In this document: one piece after another, positions 9,537-17,457 of the stretch
Layout: the number at the start of each line of letters is the position of its first letter
Position numbering within the stretch: the first letter of the stretch is position 1
Assembly (NCBI GenBank): GCA_024280835.1
Contig: JAJRPJ010000008.1
Location: 271,730-335,729 of the forward strand
Origin: Candidatus Zixiibacteriota bacterium
GTDB taxonomy: Bacteria > Zixibacteria > MSB-5A5 > GN15 > JACZUZ01
Direction of reading: 5' to 3'
DNA: 64,000 nucleotides
Program-made: the position numbers and the translations under genes
Notes under the pieces: model-generated
What the model was told of the DNA's origin: nothing
What the model saw: the letters and a program-made list of their open reading frames with translations, nothing else
The model's database searches: none

Positions 9537-10478
9537 ATGAAGAACATATTGATAACTGGAGCGACGGGGCAGATTGGCACTGAGTTGACTATGGCGCTTC
9601 GCGAGCGCTATGGGGCTGACAATGTTATTGCATCGGGGTTGACGAATATCCCCGATGCGGTTATCCGTGCCGCTGGGCATTTTCATTTTATTGACTGCAC
9701 CAACAAAGCGCGAATCGCAGAGATTGTCAAGAGACATGATATCGACACTATCTACCATCTAGCGGCATTGCTATCTGCGGTCGCTGAAGACCATCCAAAT
9801 CTGGCCTGGGAAGTTAATGTCGGTGGGTTGTATAATGTGCTTGAAGTTGCTCGTGAGAATAATTGCGCAGTATTTACCCCAAGTTCGATTGGCGCATTTG
9901 GTCCTGAGACACCAACGGTGAACACACCGCAAGTGACTATTCAGCGTCCGACCTCGATGTATGGTGTCACTAAAGTCACGGGCGAATTACTCTGTGATTA
10001 TTATCACGCGAAACTGGGTGTTGATACACGTGGAGTGCGTTATCCTGGCATTATTTCTTACAAGGCTCCCCCAGGAGGAGGCACTACTGATTATGCTATT
10101 GCGATTTTCATTGCGGCTTTGAAAGAAAAGAAGTACACGTGCTATCTCAAAGCTGATACAAAGCTGGATATGATGTATATGCCTGATGCGCTCAAAGCGG
10201 CGATTGAAGTTATGGAAGCTGAGCCAAAGAGTTTGAAGCATCGCAATGCTTTTAATGTGACAGCTATGAGCGTTACGCCAGCTTTACTAGCCGAAGAGAT
10301 TCGTAAACATATCCCTGAATTTGAAATCACTTATGAGATTGACCCTGTTCGGCAGGAAATTGCAGATTCATGGCCAGATAAACTTGATGACACTTGCGCA
10401 CGTGATGAGTGGGGCTGGACGCCCAGCTATGATCTCAGTTCGATGACAGCCGATATGCTCAAGAATCTCTCAGAATGA
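9537..10478 (+). CDS. tdh: L-threonine 3-dehydrogenase, SDR (UDP-galactose epimerase-like) type
   Basis: A 313-residue extended short-chain dehydrogenase that oxidises L-threonine to 2-amino-3-oxobutyrate with NAD+. The N-terminal Rossmann motif is ITGATGQIG; the active site has the Ser of FTPSSIGAFG and the Tyr-Lys pair of YGVTK. The stretch AAGHFHFIDC followed by a LAALLSA box and RYPGIISYK are typical of the short-chain threonine dehydrogenases known from Flavobacterium and trypanosomes, not of the zinc-dependent E. coli enzyme. ATG 9537 is chosen because the fold begins at residue 3. The next gene is kbl, which consumes the unstable product, so the pair forms the threonine-to-glycine plus acetyl-CoA route. 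Confidence 0.88.
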   Translation: MKNILITGATGQIGTELTMALRERYGADNVIASGLTNIPDAVIRAAGHFHFIDCTNKARIAEIVKRHDIDTIYHLAALLSAVAEDHPNLAWEVNVGGLYNVLEVARENNCAVFTPSSIGAFGPETPTVNTPQVTIQRPTSMYGVTKVTGELLCDYYHAKLGVDTRGVRYPGIISYKAPPGGGTTDYAIAIFIAALKEKKYTCYLKADTKLDMMYMPDALKAAIEVMEAEPKSLKHRNAFNVTAMSVTPALLAEEIRKHIPEFEITYEIDPVRQEIADSWPDKLDDTCARDEWGWTPSYDLSSMTADMLKNLSE

Positions 10479-10584
10479 TTTCAAGGGAAACAGAAACTGC
10501 CACTCACTTGTCATAGCTTGCTTATCATAGTTTCATTGTCACAAATAGAGCAATACGCCGCAGCGCTTAACGAAAGAAACAATA

Positions 10585-11841
10585 ATGTCAGTCACAAAAA
10601 CTCAACCAGCGTCACTGGATAAACTGGGCGCCGTTTTGCGTTCGGAAATAAATGAGATGCAAACCTCCGGAGCTGCCAAAGGCGCTGAGATGGTGATAAC
10701 CAAAGTTATTCCCGCCACAGGCGATAAGGGCCCTCGCTTTTTGATTGAAGGACATGGCGAGCAAGAGTTTCTGAAAATGAATTCCAATTCATATCTCGGA
10801 ATGTCATTGCGGAAGGATGTGATTGAGGCTGAGGAAAAGGCCACAGCTGAGTTTGGCACAGGCCCTGGTGCAGTGCGTTTTATCAGCGGTAGCTATAAAG
10901 CGCATCTGGATTTGGAGAGGAGACTCGCGGAGTTTCATGCTCGTCCCGCAGGGATGATTTTTAGTTCGGCTTATGTGGCTATAATGGGTGTGCTTTCGCC
11001 ACTAATTACCAAAGAGACAACTGTCATTAGTGATGCGCTCAATCATAATTGCATTATCAATGCTATGCGCCTCTCGCGACCGAAGGCCAAAGTTATATTT
11101 AAACATCTCGATATGGCTGGGTTCGAGGATTCTCTCAAAAACGCAATTGGCGCTTGCAAACGTGTTGTGGCTGTGACGGATGGAATATTTAGTATGCGTG
11201 GTGACTATGCGCCGCTCGATAAATTCGCTGAGATTTGCCGCAAATACTCTGATGAGTTTGAAGAGGGTGTGATTAGTGTTGTTGATGACTCGCACGGAGT
11301 CGGCGCTTTCGGCAAGACTGGTCGGGGAACTGAAGAGTACACCAACGCGCAAGGCATTGATGTTTTGATAGCCACACTCGGCAAGGCGCTCGGGGTCAAT
11401 GGCGGCTATGTGGTTTCTAGTGAAACTGTTATTGAATATTTGCGCGAAAAAGCTCCGATGTATATTTATTCGAATCCTATCACCGTTTCTGAGGCCTGCG
11501 CGGCGCATAAAGCGCTTGAGATTCTCGATAGCCCTGAAGGACTCAAATTGCTCGAAAAACTTCGCGCTTTGACCAAGCGCTTTGAACAAGGGTTGATTGA
11601 TCTGGGCTACGAAGTCATTGCAAGCGAACATCCTGTGGTGCCTTTGATGGTGCGTGACACTGAGCAGACAGCCCGATTGGTTGAGTTCCTTGTGGAAAAC
11701 GGTGTTCTGGGAACTGGACTTAATTTTCCAGTGGTTCCTAGTGGTGATGAAGAGATTCGCTTCCAAGTTTCCGCTGAGCATACTGAATATGACATTGACT
11801 ATGCGTTGGGTGTTTTGAAGCGTTTCAAAGAATCGAATTGA
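10585..11841 (+). CDS. kbl: 2-amino-3-ketobutyrate CoA ligase (glycine C-acetyltransferase)
   Basis: A 418-residue PLP-dependent alpha-oxoamine synthase that splits 2-amino-3-oxobutyrate with CoA to glycine and acetyl-CoA. Visible family features are the NSNSYLGMS box, the VDDSHGVGAFGKTGRG motif (PLP-contacting Asp and His) and the Schiff-base lysine in TLGKALGVNGGY. It is slightly longer than the ~398-residue E. coli enzyme because of an N-terminal extension of about 20 residues. It lies 106 bp after tdh on the same strand, so joint transcription is likely. Other alpha-oxoamine synthases (BioF, HemA) are possible by fold, but the tdh neighbour settles the assignment. Confidence 0.9.
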   Translation: MSVTKTQPASLDKLGAVLRSEINEMQTSGAAKGAEMVITKVIPATGDKGPRFLIEGHGEQEFLKMNSNSYLGMSLRKDVIEAEEKATAEFGTGPGAVRFISGSYKAHLDLERRLAEFHARPAGMIFSSAYVAIMGVLSPLITKETTVISDALNHNCIINAMRLSRPKAKVIFKHLDMAGFEDSLKNAIGACKRVVAVTDGIFSMRGDYAPLDKFAEICRKYSDEFEEGVISVVDDSHGVGAFGKTGRGTEEYTNAQGIDVLIATLGKALGVNGGYVVSSETVIEYLREKAPMYIYSNPITVSEACAAHKALEILDSPEGLKLLEKLRALTKRFEQGLIDLGYEVIASEHPVVPLMVRDTEQTARLVEFLVENGVLGTGLNFPVVPSGDEEIRFQVSAEHTEYDIDYALGVLKRFKESN

Positions 11842-11869
11842 ACCCAAGTAAATCTAAGAATCTGCCTAC

Positions 11870-11908
11870 TTGACACATCTGCTTGGCTGACATATATTTC
11901 GTCATATG
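11870..11908 (+). promoter_or_regulatory. arsR promoter with overlapping dyad operator; nearly leaderless
   Basis: TTGACA at 11870-11875 and TATATT at 11893-11898 with a 17-nt spacer, an almost perfect sigma-70 promoter. The expected start point is about one base from the ATG at 11906. The dyad CATAT (11891-11895) ... ATATG (11904-11908) covers the -10 box and start codon and is a plausible ArsR operator. Confidence 0.65.
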
Positions 11909-12331
11909 GCGAACTATAGAAACATCCAAGGTAAGTCCAATTGGACAGTTGAACACTGCCTACTGACGTTAAAAGCTTTGGCTGATGAGAATCGACTACG
12001 GGCGTTGATTGCCTTGCGCTCCAGAGAACTATGCCAATGTCAGGTTGTCGAATTACTCGAATTGGCTCCCTCGACAGTTTCGAAACATCTCTCTTTGCTT
12101 AAGGCTGTGGGCTTGATTGAATCTCGCAAAGTCGGTCGCTGGATATATTTTCAGGCGGTTGTCACTGAGGACAATGAATTTCAAACCGAACTTGCAGAGC
12201 TTGTCGCTGCGCAAACGAAATCCAGTGAGTTGATTCGAGCTGACCGCAAACGGATTAAAGAAATCCTATGTATCGACCCAGAGTGTCTTTGTGAGACACA
12301 GCGGGCTAAGAGTGTAACGACGAAAAAATAG
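11906..12331 (+). CDS. arsR: ArsR/SmtB-family arsenic-responsive repressor
   Basis: A 141-residue winged-helix repressor. The metal site is the ELCQCQVVELL segment (C-x-C at the start of the recognition region, as in classical ArsR), followed by the recognition helix in APSTVSKHLSLLK and the wing VGLIESRKVGRWIYF. The C-terminal tail carries three more cysteines (ILCIDPECLCE), which could add a second As(III) or metal site; that is inference. The acr3 gene begins 14 bases later, so the regulator presumably controls its own promoter and the efflux gene. Confidence 0.9.
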   Translation: MANYRNIQGKSNWTVEHCLLTLKALADENRLRALIALRSRELCQCQVVELLELAPSTVSKHLSLLKAVGLIESRKVGRWIYFQAVVTEDNEFQTELAELVAAQTKSSELIRADRKRIKEILCIDPECLCETQRAKSVTTKK

Positions 12332-12345
12332 AGTGACTAATAATT

Positions 12346-13416
12346 GTGAGTGGAACTACTAAGAAACATCTATCATTTCTAGATAGCTATTTGACTCTGT
12401 GGATTTTGTTGGCGATGGGTGGCGGCGTTCTGACTGGCCACTTGGCGCCTGAAATCTCTACGTTTTGGAATTCGTTAAGTTCGGGCAGTACGAATATTCC
12501 TATTGCTATTGGTTTGATAGTGATGATGTATCCACCTCTGGCGAAAGTGCGCTATGAGAGAATCGGAGAGGTGTTTCGTGACTATCGAATTCTGATTCTG
12601 AGCTTGGTGCAAAACTGGGTTATTGGACCGGCTCTAATGTTTGCTTTGGCAGTGATATTTTTGGGTGACTATCCAGAGTATATGATCGGTTTGATTTTGA
12701 TTGGTTTGGCGCGATGCATTGCTATGGTAATTGTTTGGAATGATCTGGCAGGGGGTGATCCTGAATACGCTGCGGGTCTGGTGGCTTTTAATTCTGTCTT
12801 TCAGGTTTTGTTTTTCTCGCTTTTTGCTTGGATTTTTATCACAAAATTACCGCCACTCTTTGGACTCTCTGGGGCCGAAGTTGATATTTCAATCGGTCAG
12901 ATTTCTGAGAGCGTCTTTATCTATTTGGGGGTTCCGTTTATCGCTGGTATTTTGACACGTTTGATATTGGTTCGCAAGAAGGGCGTGCAGTGGTATCAAG
13001 ACAAGTTTATTCCTAGAATCAGCCCTCTGACTTTGGTGGCCTTGCTCTTCACTATTTTTGTGATGTTCTCTTTGAAAGGTGAGCATATAGTTAGGATTCC
13101 AATGGATGTCGCGCGGATTGCTCTGCCCTTGTCTATATATTTTGTAGTTATGTTTCTGGGAAGTTTCTGGCTGAGCAAACGATTTGGAGCAGACTACAAA
13201 AAATCTGTCACTCTCAGCTTTACTGCGGCGTCAAACAATTTCGAATTGGCAATTGCTGTGGCGATTGCAGTTTTTGGAATTAATTCGGCTGTGGCTTTCA
13301 CAGCTGTTATCGGACCGTTAGTCGAAGTCCCTGTTCTGCTGGCTTTGGTTAATGTCGCGCTATTCTTCAAGAGACGATATTTCAAAGAAGACAATATCAA
13401 AGAAATTGTCACCTAG
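12346..13416 (+). CDS. acr3: Arsenite efflux transporter, ACR3 family
   Basis: A 356-residue membrane protein with about ten transmembrane helices. Diagnostic Acr3 residues are present: the conserved cysteine in the [12 protein letters not shown] helix, the [14 protein letters not shown] region and the [17 protein letters not shown] motif near the C terminus. It exports arsenite using the proton motive force. The start is GTG at 12346, 14 bp after arsR. No arsenate reductase or arsenite methylase gene is nearby, so arsenite is the likely direct substrate. The gene is followed by the convergent ric gene. Confidence 0.92.
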   Translation: MSGTTKKHLSFLDSYLTLWILLAMGGGVLTGHLAPEISTFWNSLSSGSTNIPIAIGLIVMMYPPLAKVRYERIGEVFRDYRILILSLVQNWVIGPALMFALAVIFLGDYPEYMIGLILIGLARCIAMVIVWNDLAGGDPEYAAGLVAFNSVFQVLFFSLFAWIFITKLPPLFGLSGAEVDISIGQISESVFIYLGVPFIAGILTRLILVRKKGVQWYQDKFIPRISPLTLVALLFTIFVMFSLKGEHIVRIPMDVARIALPLSIYFVVMFLGSFWLSKRFGADYKKSVTLSFTAASNNFELAIAVAIAVFGINSAVAFTAVIGPLVEVPVLLALVNVALFFKRRYFKEDNIKEIVT

Positions 13417-13448
13417 CTCTGATAATCACTTCTTGAACATGATTCTAT

Positions 13449-13491
13449 AAAAAAAACGAGCGTCACCCCAGCCCCCGCGGTGTGACGCTCG
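13449..13491 (-). terminator. Intrinsic terminator of ric
   Basis: A 10-bp perfect stem, CGAGCGTCAC (13457-13466) with GTGACGCTCG (13482-13491), followed on the minus strand by eight T (A-run 13449-13456 on plus). It may also slow plus-strand transcripts from acr3, but lacks a T-tract in that direction. Confidence 0.9.
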
Positions 13492-13533
13492 CAAATTATT
13501 AGCGAGTTTAATTTAGTCAGTTTTCAAACTCTG

Positions 13534-14241
13534 TTATTTTGATTCCATCTCTTTGGCGCGCGAGAACAGGATATTGTTTTCGGCGCTGATATGTTGGTGG
13601 GTGTTGTCGACCATCTCTTTCAGACCCTGCAATAATGCGCGATGCTTATTACAACAATCATCACTAATTGCAAATCCATCGGTCAGAGCGCTCATGCGCT
13701 CAAGCGCATCACCTGCGACATCATGATCGGCTTCCATCACTTGTATTTTCATCGCGATTGGACCAGCAGAACCAAATGAGGATCCTGATTTTTCCATCTC
13801 AACAATTTCTGGAAAGAGGATGTTCTCCTCTTTCATCATATGCGCTTCAATTTCTACAACGAAATCCTGATGTACTTTCGCCAGCTCAACCAAACGGCTG
13901 TCACGTTCACCATGGCGTTCGGCGACTCTATCGGCTAGAGCTTGGAGACGAGGTAGTTCGCTTCTTAGATAGTTGTGGTGCTCTTTGAGGATATGTGCAA
14001 TCAAATCCGTCAACGAGAGTTCTGTTAGTTGATCCAGCTCTTTTCCAGCGGGGCGAGAATCTTCAGCGTCAATTTTCTTGATAGCTTCGTCGACTGTGAT
14101 ACCCTTTTTGTCACAAACGGAGGCCAATGATTTGCCGCCACCGCAACAGTAGTCAATTCCTAGTTTTTCAAATACGCGGGAGCGTGATGGGCGTTCGGCG
14201 ACAATTTCGGCGACTGTTGTTTCTGGTTGAATAGTTAGCAT
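13534..14241 (-). CDS. ric: Iron-sulfur cluster repair di-iron protein (RIC/ScdA/YtfE)
   Basis: A 235-residue protein that helps restore Fe-S clusters damaged by nitric oxide or oxidants. The N-terminal DUF542 domain carries the GIDYCCGGGKSL motif with Cys32-Cys33. The rest is a hemerythrin-like four-helix bundle whose iron ligands come from HILKEHHNYL, an AHMMKEENILFPE helix, the EADHDVAGD segment and HQHISAENNILF. Length matches the ScdA family. The start ATG has GGAGAAAAGAG directly upstream. Transcribed alone: an intrinsic terminator follows and a repeat-bearing gap precedes it. The presence of this gene fits an organism facing NO or oxygen stress while running Fe-S enzymes such as benzoyl-CoA reductase. 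Confidence 0.92.
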   Translation of the reverse strand: MLTIQPETTVAEIVAERPSRSRVFEKLGIDYCCGGGKSLASVCDKKGITVDEAIKKIDAEDSRPAGKELDQLTELSLTDLIAHILKEHHNYLRSELPRLQALADRVAERHGERDSRLVELAKVHQDFVVEIEAHMMKEENILFPEIVEMEKSGSSFGSAGPIAMKIQVMEADHDVAGDALERMSALTDGFAISDDCCNKHRALLQGLKEMVDNTHQHISAENNILFSRAKEMESK

Positions 14242-14357
14242 CTCTTTTCTCCAATCATCTGTGTAATCATCGTTTTGAGATCACACGCTTTAACAATGTT
14301 TTCTAGCCCTGCTTTCAGACTATGTATTCAAAATATGCTTCCAGACCACATTTCCAG

Positions 14358-14435
14358 ACTATGCTTTCAGACTATGCTTTCAGACTATGCTTTCAGACTA
14401 TGCTTTCAGACTATGCTTTCAGACTATGCTTTCAG
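14358..14435. repeat. Six perfect tandem copies of a 13-bp unit
   Basis: The unit actatgctttcag occurs six times without change from 14358 to 14435, flanked on both sides by degenerate copies (from about 14310, and 14436-14450). It lies about 115 bp upstream of the ric start. The unit is not palindromic and 13 bp is not a multiple of the codon length, so any open frame through it is accidental. Confidence 0.9.
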
Positions 14436-14770
14436 ACTATGTTTCCAAGGCGCTTTCCGTTATCACCGACCAATACGGTCCAGTCTGCGCCCTTTATACT
14501 TTAGGAGAAAGCGTTATAGCTGAAGAAAGTCAAGCATTATTTCGGACAATTTTGTACTGAATACCGGCAGCCCCAGAGATGCCGCCGTAATATCCTGTCT
14601 TTCATACAGTTAACATATTGGAAATGACGAAATAAACTTTTGTGTAACGTATGTAATAAAGATAGATCAGGTTGAAAAGGTCGGTCCAAAAACGATTTCT
14701 GGCCGTGTTGGACTATGATGAAGCGCCGTGATTCACAAATCATAGTACGGAGTACAATGTGAATTCCCCT

Positions 14771-14819
14771 GTAAAAACAATTGGGCTTTCGACCCCAGAT
14801 ACCTGAAGCGAAAGCCCAA
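14771..14819 (-). terminator. Intrinsic terminator of the peroxiredoxin gene
   Basis: An 11-bp perfect stem, TTGGGCTTTCG (14781-14791) with CGAAAGCCCAA (14809-14819), followed on the minus strand by TTGTTTTTAC. It lies 31 bp past the stop codon. Confidence 0.88.
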
Positions 14820-14849
14820 CTGTGTGACTACTTATGATGAGAAAACGAA

Positions 14850-15443
14850 TTATGCTTTGGTCGCGAGATAGGACGCCACGCCATCGGCTGAGGCTTCCAT
14901 TGTATCTTCGCCCTCTTTCCAGTTTGCTGGACAAACTTCGCCGCCATGTGAATCTACAAAACGCAAGGCATCCAATGTGCGCAGGGCTTCATCGACACTG
15001 CGTCCAAGTGGTAGGTCATTGACCAACTGGTGACGAACGACACCGTCTTTGTCGATCAAGAACAAACCACGAAAAGCGACCGAAGCGCCTTCAAAAAAGA
15101 CTCCATAGTCATTCGAGATTTTCTGCGATAGATCAGAGACCATTGGATACTGGATTTGTCCGATACCGCCGTTATCCAGCGGAGTGTTTTTCCAGGCCAA
15201 ATGTGTGAAATGTGAATCGACTGAAACAGAGACGATTTCACAATCACGTTTTTTGAACTCTGCGAGTTTCTTGTCGAAGGCGACAATCTCGGTTGGGCAA
15301 ACAAAAGTGAAATCCAAGGGATAGAAAAACAGAATTACGTATTTGCCTTTTGTCTCTGAGAGAGTAAAATCTTCAAATTGATTGTCTGGCATTACAGTTT
15401 TTGCGGTAAAGTCAGGGGCTTTTTTTCCAACTAGACAGCTCAT
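14850..15443 (-). CDS. Typical 2-Cys peroxiredoxin (AhpC/Prx1 type)
   Basis: A 197-residue thiol peroxidase reducing H2O2 and organic peroxides. The peroxidatic Cys49 is in YPLDFTFVCPTE and the resolving cysteine in HGGEVCPANW near residue 172; the AFRGLFLIDKDGV strand is typical of the Prx1 group. ATG 15443 (MSCLVGKKAP) is preferred over 15458 because GGAG lies 10 nt upstream of it and family members start at this point. No AhpF-like reductase is adjacent, so thioredoxin is the probable reductant. A 10-bp imperfect inverted repeat lies about 60-90 bp upstream. Confidence 0.93.
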   Translation of the reverse strand: MSCLVGKKAPDFTAKTVMPDNQFEDFTLSETKGKYVILFFYPLDFTFVCPTEIVAFDKKLAEFKKRDCEIVSVSVDSHFTHLAWKNTPLDNGGIGQIQYPMVSDLSQKISNDYGVFFEGASVAFRGLFLIDKDGVVRHQLVNDLPLGRSVDEALRTLDALRFVDSHGGEVCPANWKEGEDTMEASADGVASYLATKA

Positions 15444-15504
15444 AATATTGCGCTCCATACTCTTTGATTGTTATTGATTAAAGTGCTTCCTAGGCGTTAT
15501 CAAG

Positions 15505-15530
15505 ATTGAGCAACCTAATAGCTACTCAAT
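15505..15530 (-). promoter_or_regulatory. Imperfect inverted repeat upstream of peroxiredoxin
   Basis: attgagcaac (15505-15514) and gctactcaat (15521-15530): eight of ten positions are complementary across a 6-bp centre. Possible operator for a redox regulator; it does not match the PerR box. Confidence 0.35.
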
Positions 15531-15674
15531 CCAGAAAATGAATTGCGCCCGCCTCAGAGCAAGAATGCGCTATCGTGAGGATTTCTGCAAGAGCCAGAGA
15601 TGTTTATTTGTAAAGATGTGACTTGGCTTGTTGGTGGACAGGTTGCGACCCGTAACTCATACATTAACAACAGC

Positions 15675-16295
15675 TTACTCTTGGCGCTGGATGAACTTGA
15701 GATCGGCCTCTGTGTCTACATCTATTTCACCAGCGGGAAAAGGGATACTGCTAACGGAGTTTTTGTATTTCTTGATGAGGACTCCTGCTCCGCGGTCTCC
15801 TTCAAGTTTCAATAACTCTGGAAACAACTTGCTATTGAACAAAGCTGGTATACCCAAACAATCGGCATAAGCGCTGGCGATAATCGGTGACTTGGTTGAG
15901 GCATATTTTTGCAGGATCTGGGTTATCAATTCTGCGGTCAAGAACGGTTGATCGCAAGTTAAGAATAGCGCCGAGTCGAATACTGTTGCAGTAAAGGAGA
16001 CTTGTTCATCTAGGCGTTTTAGTCCAACTGCAATTGACGAGCTGATTCCAGCGCTCCAGTTTTGATTGATGGCAATTTCCACATTATATGGCTGAAGGAG
16101 TTTTTGAAAGCGCTCAGCGCTTTTGCCGAGCACGACTATGATTTTTCTGAGAGGAGAATTGAGCGCTCTTTTTACAGTGCGCTCAAGCAAAGTTTCATCA
16201 GCGAACATCACTAACTGCTTTGGATGTCCGAGCCTTTTTGAAGCGCCTGCGGCTAGAATAATTGCTGCGGTTTTGTGTGTGGCATTTTGTTTCAC
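15675..16295 (-). CDS. mocA: Molybdenum cofactor cytidylyltransferase-like protein (MocA family)
   Basis: A 206-residue nucleotidyltransferase with the N-terminal LAAGASKRLGHPKQL motif and the LFLTCDQPFLT Asp box. MocA adds CMP to molybdopterin for enzymes of the xanthine oxidase family. The start is GTG, just downstream of the xdhC stop. Position after the molybdenum hydroxylase subunits and xdhC in one transcription direction supports a role in maturing that enzyme. Related MobA (GMP) enzymes are less likely because the neighbours are xanthine-oxidase-type. It is the last gene of the run. Confidence 0.85.
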   Translation of the reverse strand: MKQNATHKTAAIILAAGASKRLGHPKQLVMFADETLLERTVKRALNSPLRKIIVVLGKSAERFQKLLQPYNVEIAINQNWSAGISSSIAVGLKRLDEQVSFTATVFDSALFLTCDQPFLTAELITQILQKYASTKSPIIASAYADCLGIPALFNSKLFPELLKLEGDRGAGVLIKKYKNSVSSIPFPAGEIDVDTEADLKFIQRQE

Positions 16296-16333
16296 AGAAG
16301 CGCCTCAATGAAAGGCCAAGAGATTCTTGAGCT

Positions 16334-17437
16334 TCAGGACATGTACTCGGTAAGTTCAGTGTCACGCCGATGCAGAGTTTTGACACCCTCGCGAAGTGGC
16401 TTGCCTAAGCGCCGATTTGCAACTGCGACGATTTCACAGATTATTGAAAGCGCTATTTCTTGGGGAGAGTCAGAGCCTATATCTAGTCCAACTGGGGCGT
16501 GCAATTTGTCCCAAACAACATCTGTCCAGTCGGGAAAGTTAGTTTCTAGCTCAGCGACGATACGCCCTATTCTTGAACGCGAGCCAAGAACACCGATATA
16601 TCTCGTACAGGAGGGTAGCGCCTTGCTGAGAAATTCAAACTCGAGAGAATCATTGTGAGTCAAGAGCACAACTGCATCTGGGCTGTGCGCGGCGGACGAG
16701 AATTCAGCAAGAGCATTTTTTGATTCGACGATAGTGACATCCCAATTGAGCTCTTCGCTAAGGATTTGTAGCGTGTTGGCAATTTCTCCAGAGCCGTAGA
16801 TGACTAGAGACTGTCGTGGTCTGTGAATAGTGATTAGAGCGTCACTATTGAGTTCTTTGCACTTCACAATTCTGGGACGGATGTCAGAGCATTCTGGTTG
16901 GGCGCCAATTATATCCAGTAAGGATTCAAGTGTGCTTTCATTCTGAATCGATTCAAAGACACAGTTTCCGTTTGATAGCAACATGCGTTGTGGGATACGG
17001 GAACTTTGTTCCTTGGAATTGTTCCAGAGTGTTATGCTCAGGCATTGGTCGTTATGTATTAAGGCGTTCTTGAGGTGATAGAGGTGTGATGATTCTCTGT
17101 CATCGGGAAGGCGCTCCAACAAGACGCGCACACTGCCTCCACACCCAAGGCCCAATCCAAACACATTATCAGAGATGTCCTTGGAGCCATAGGATAGCAT
17201 TTTTGAGCTAACATTTTCGAAGCTACTCTTTTTGAATAGCGACTGTGCATGGGAGCAGATGTCATCCTCCAAACATCCAGCGCTAATACTGCCGAACATT
17301 GTGCCATCTTCGGTCAGAGCTAATAGCGCTCCTGGACGATAGACATGCGAACCGGAGACCGAAAACAATGTCGCCAATACAATTGGCCGTTTTGGTTCGC
17401 TGAAGTAGCAATTGAAGATGTCGTGTAGGTTGCGCAT
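16334..17437 (-). CDS. xdhC: XdhC/CoxI-family molybdenum enzyme maturation factor
   Basis: A 367-residue protein with an N-terminal XdhC_CoxI domain (PIVLATLFSVSGSHVYRPGA, then ISAGCLEDDI) and a C-terminal Rossmann domain (SLVIYGSGEIANTLQIL ... RYIGVLGSRSRIGRI). Known members bind Moco, help install the terminal sulfido ligand and insert the cofactor into xanthine-oxidase-family enzymes. ATG 17437 is chosen; a TTG at 17461 would overlap the preceding stop. It is short for the YqeB factor of selenium-dependent hydroxylases (~540 residues), so it belongs to the ordinary XdhC group. Lies 20 bp after the Moco subunit. Confidence 0.88.
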   Translation of the reverse strand: MRNLHDIFNCYFSEPKRPIVLATLFSVSGSHVYRPGALLALTEDGTMFGSISAGCLEDDICSHAQSLFKKSSFENVSSKMLSYGSKDISDNVFGLGLGCGGSVRVLLERLPDDRESSHLYHLKNALIHNDQCLSITLWNNSKEQSSRIPQRMLLSNGNCVFESIQNESTLESLLDIIGAQPECSDIRPRIVKCKELNSDALITIHRPRQSLVIYGSGEIANTLQILSEELNWDVTIVESKNALAEFSSAAHSPDAVVLLTHNDSLEFEFLSKALPSCTRYIGVLGSRSRIGRIVAELETNFPDWTDVVWDKLHAPVGLDIGSDSPQEIALSIICEIVAVANRRLGKPLREGVKTLHRRDTELTEYMS

Positions 17438-17457
17438 GGATTCTTGACCTACCAATA

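Larger units (their letters stand above)
14242..14849. other. 608-bp intergenic region between ric and peroxiredoxin
   Basis: Contains the 13-bp tandem repeat and the peroxiredoxin terminator. The remainder (about 14450-14770) shows no convincing gene; short frames there lack ribosome sites and family signatures. Confidence 0.5.

Noticed and set aside
11002-11847. 281-residue open frame antisense to kbl
   Set aside because: Lies entirely opposite a well-conserved enzyme gene and shows no protein family features.
14310-14450. CRISPR array
   Set aside because: The 13-bp units are directly tandem with no spacers, and no cas genes are nearby.
14537-14743. 68-residue open frame on the minus strand
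   Set aside because: No family signature, no ribosome site, and it spans a gap between two terminators; judged accidental.
16334-17437. YqeB-type factor, implying a selenium-dependent molybdenum hydroxylase
   Set aside because: The protein is only 367 residues with a standard XdhC layout; the YqeB marker is about 540 residues, and no selD or ssnA-like gene is adjacent.
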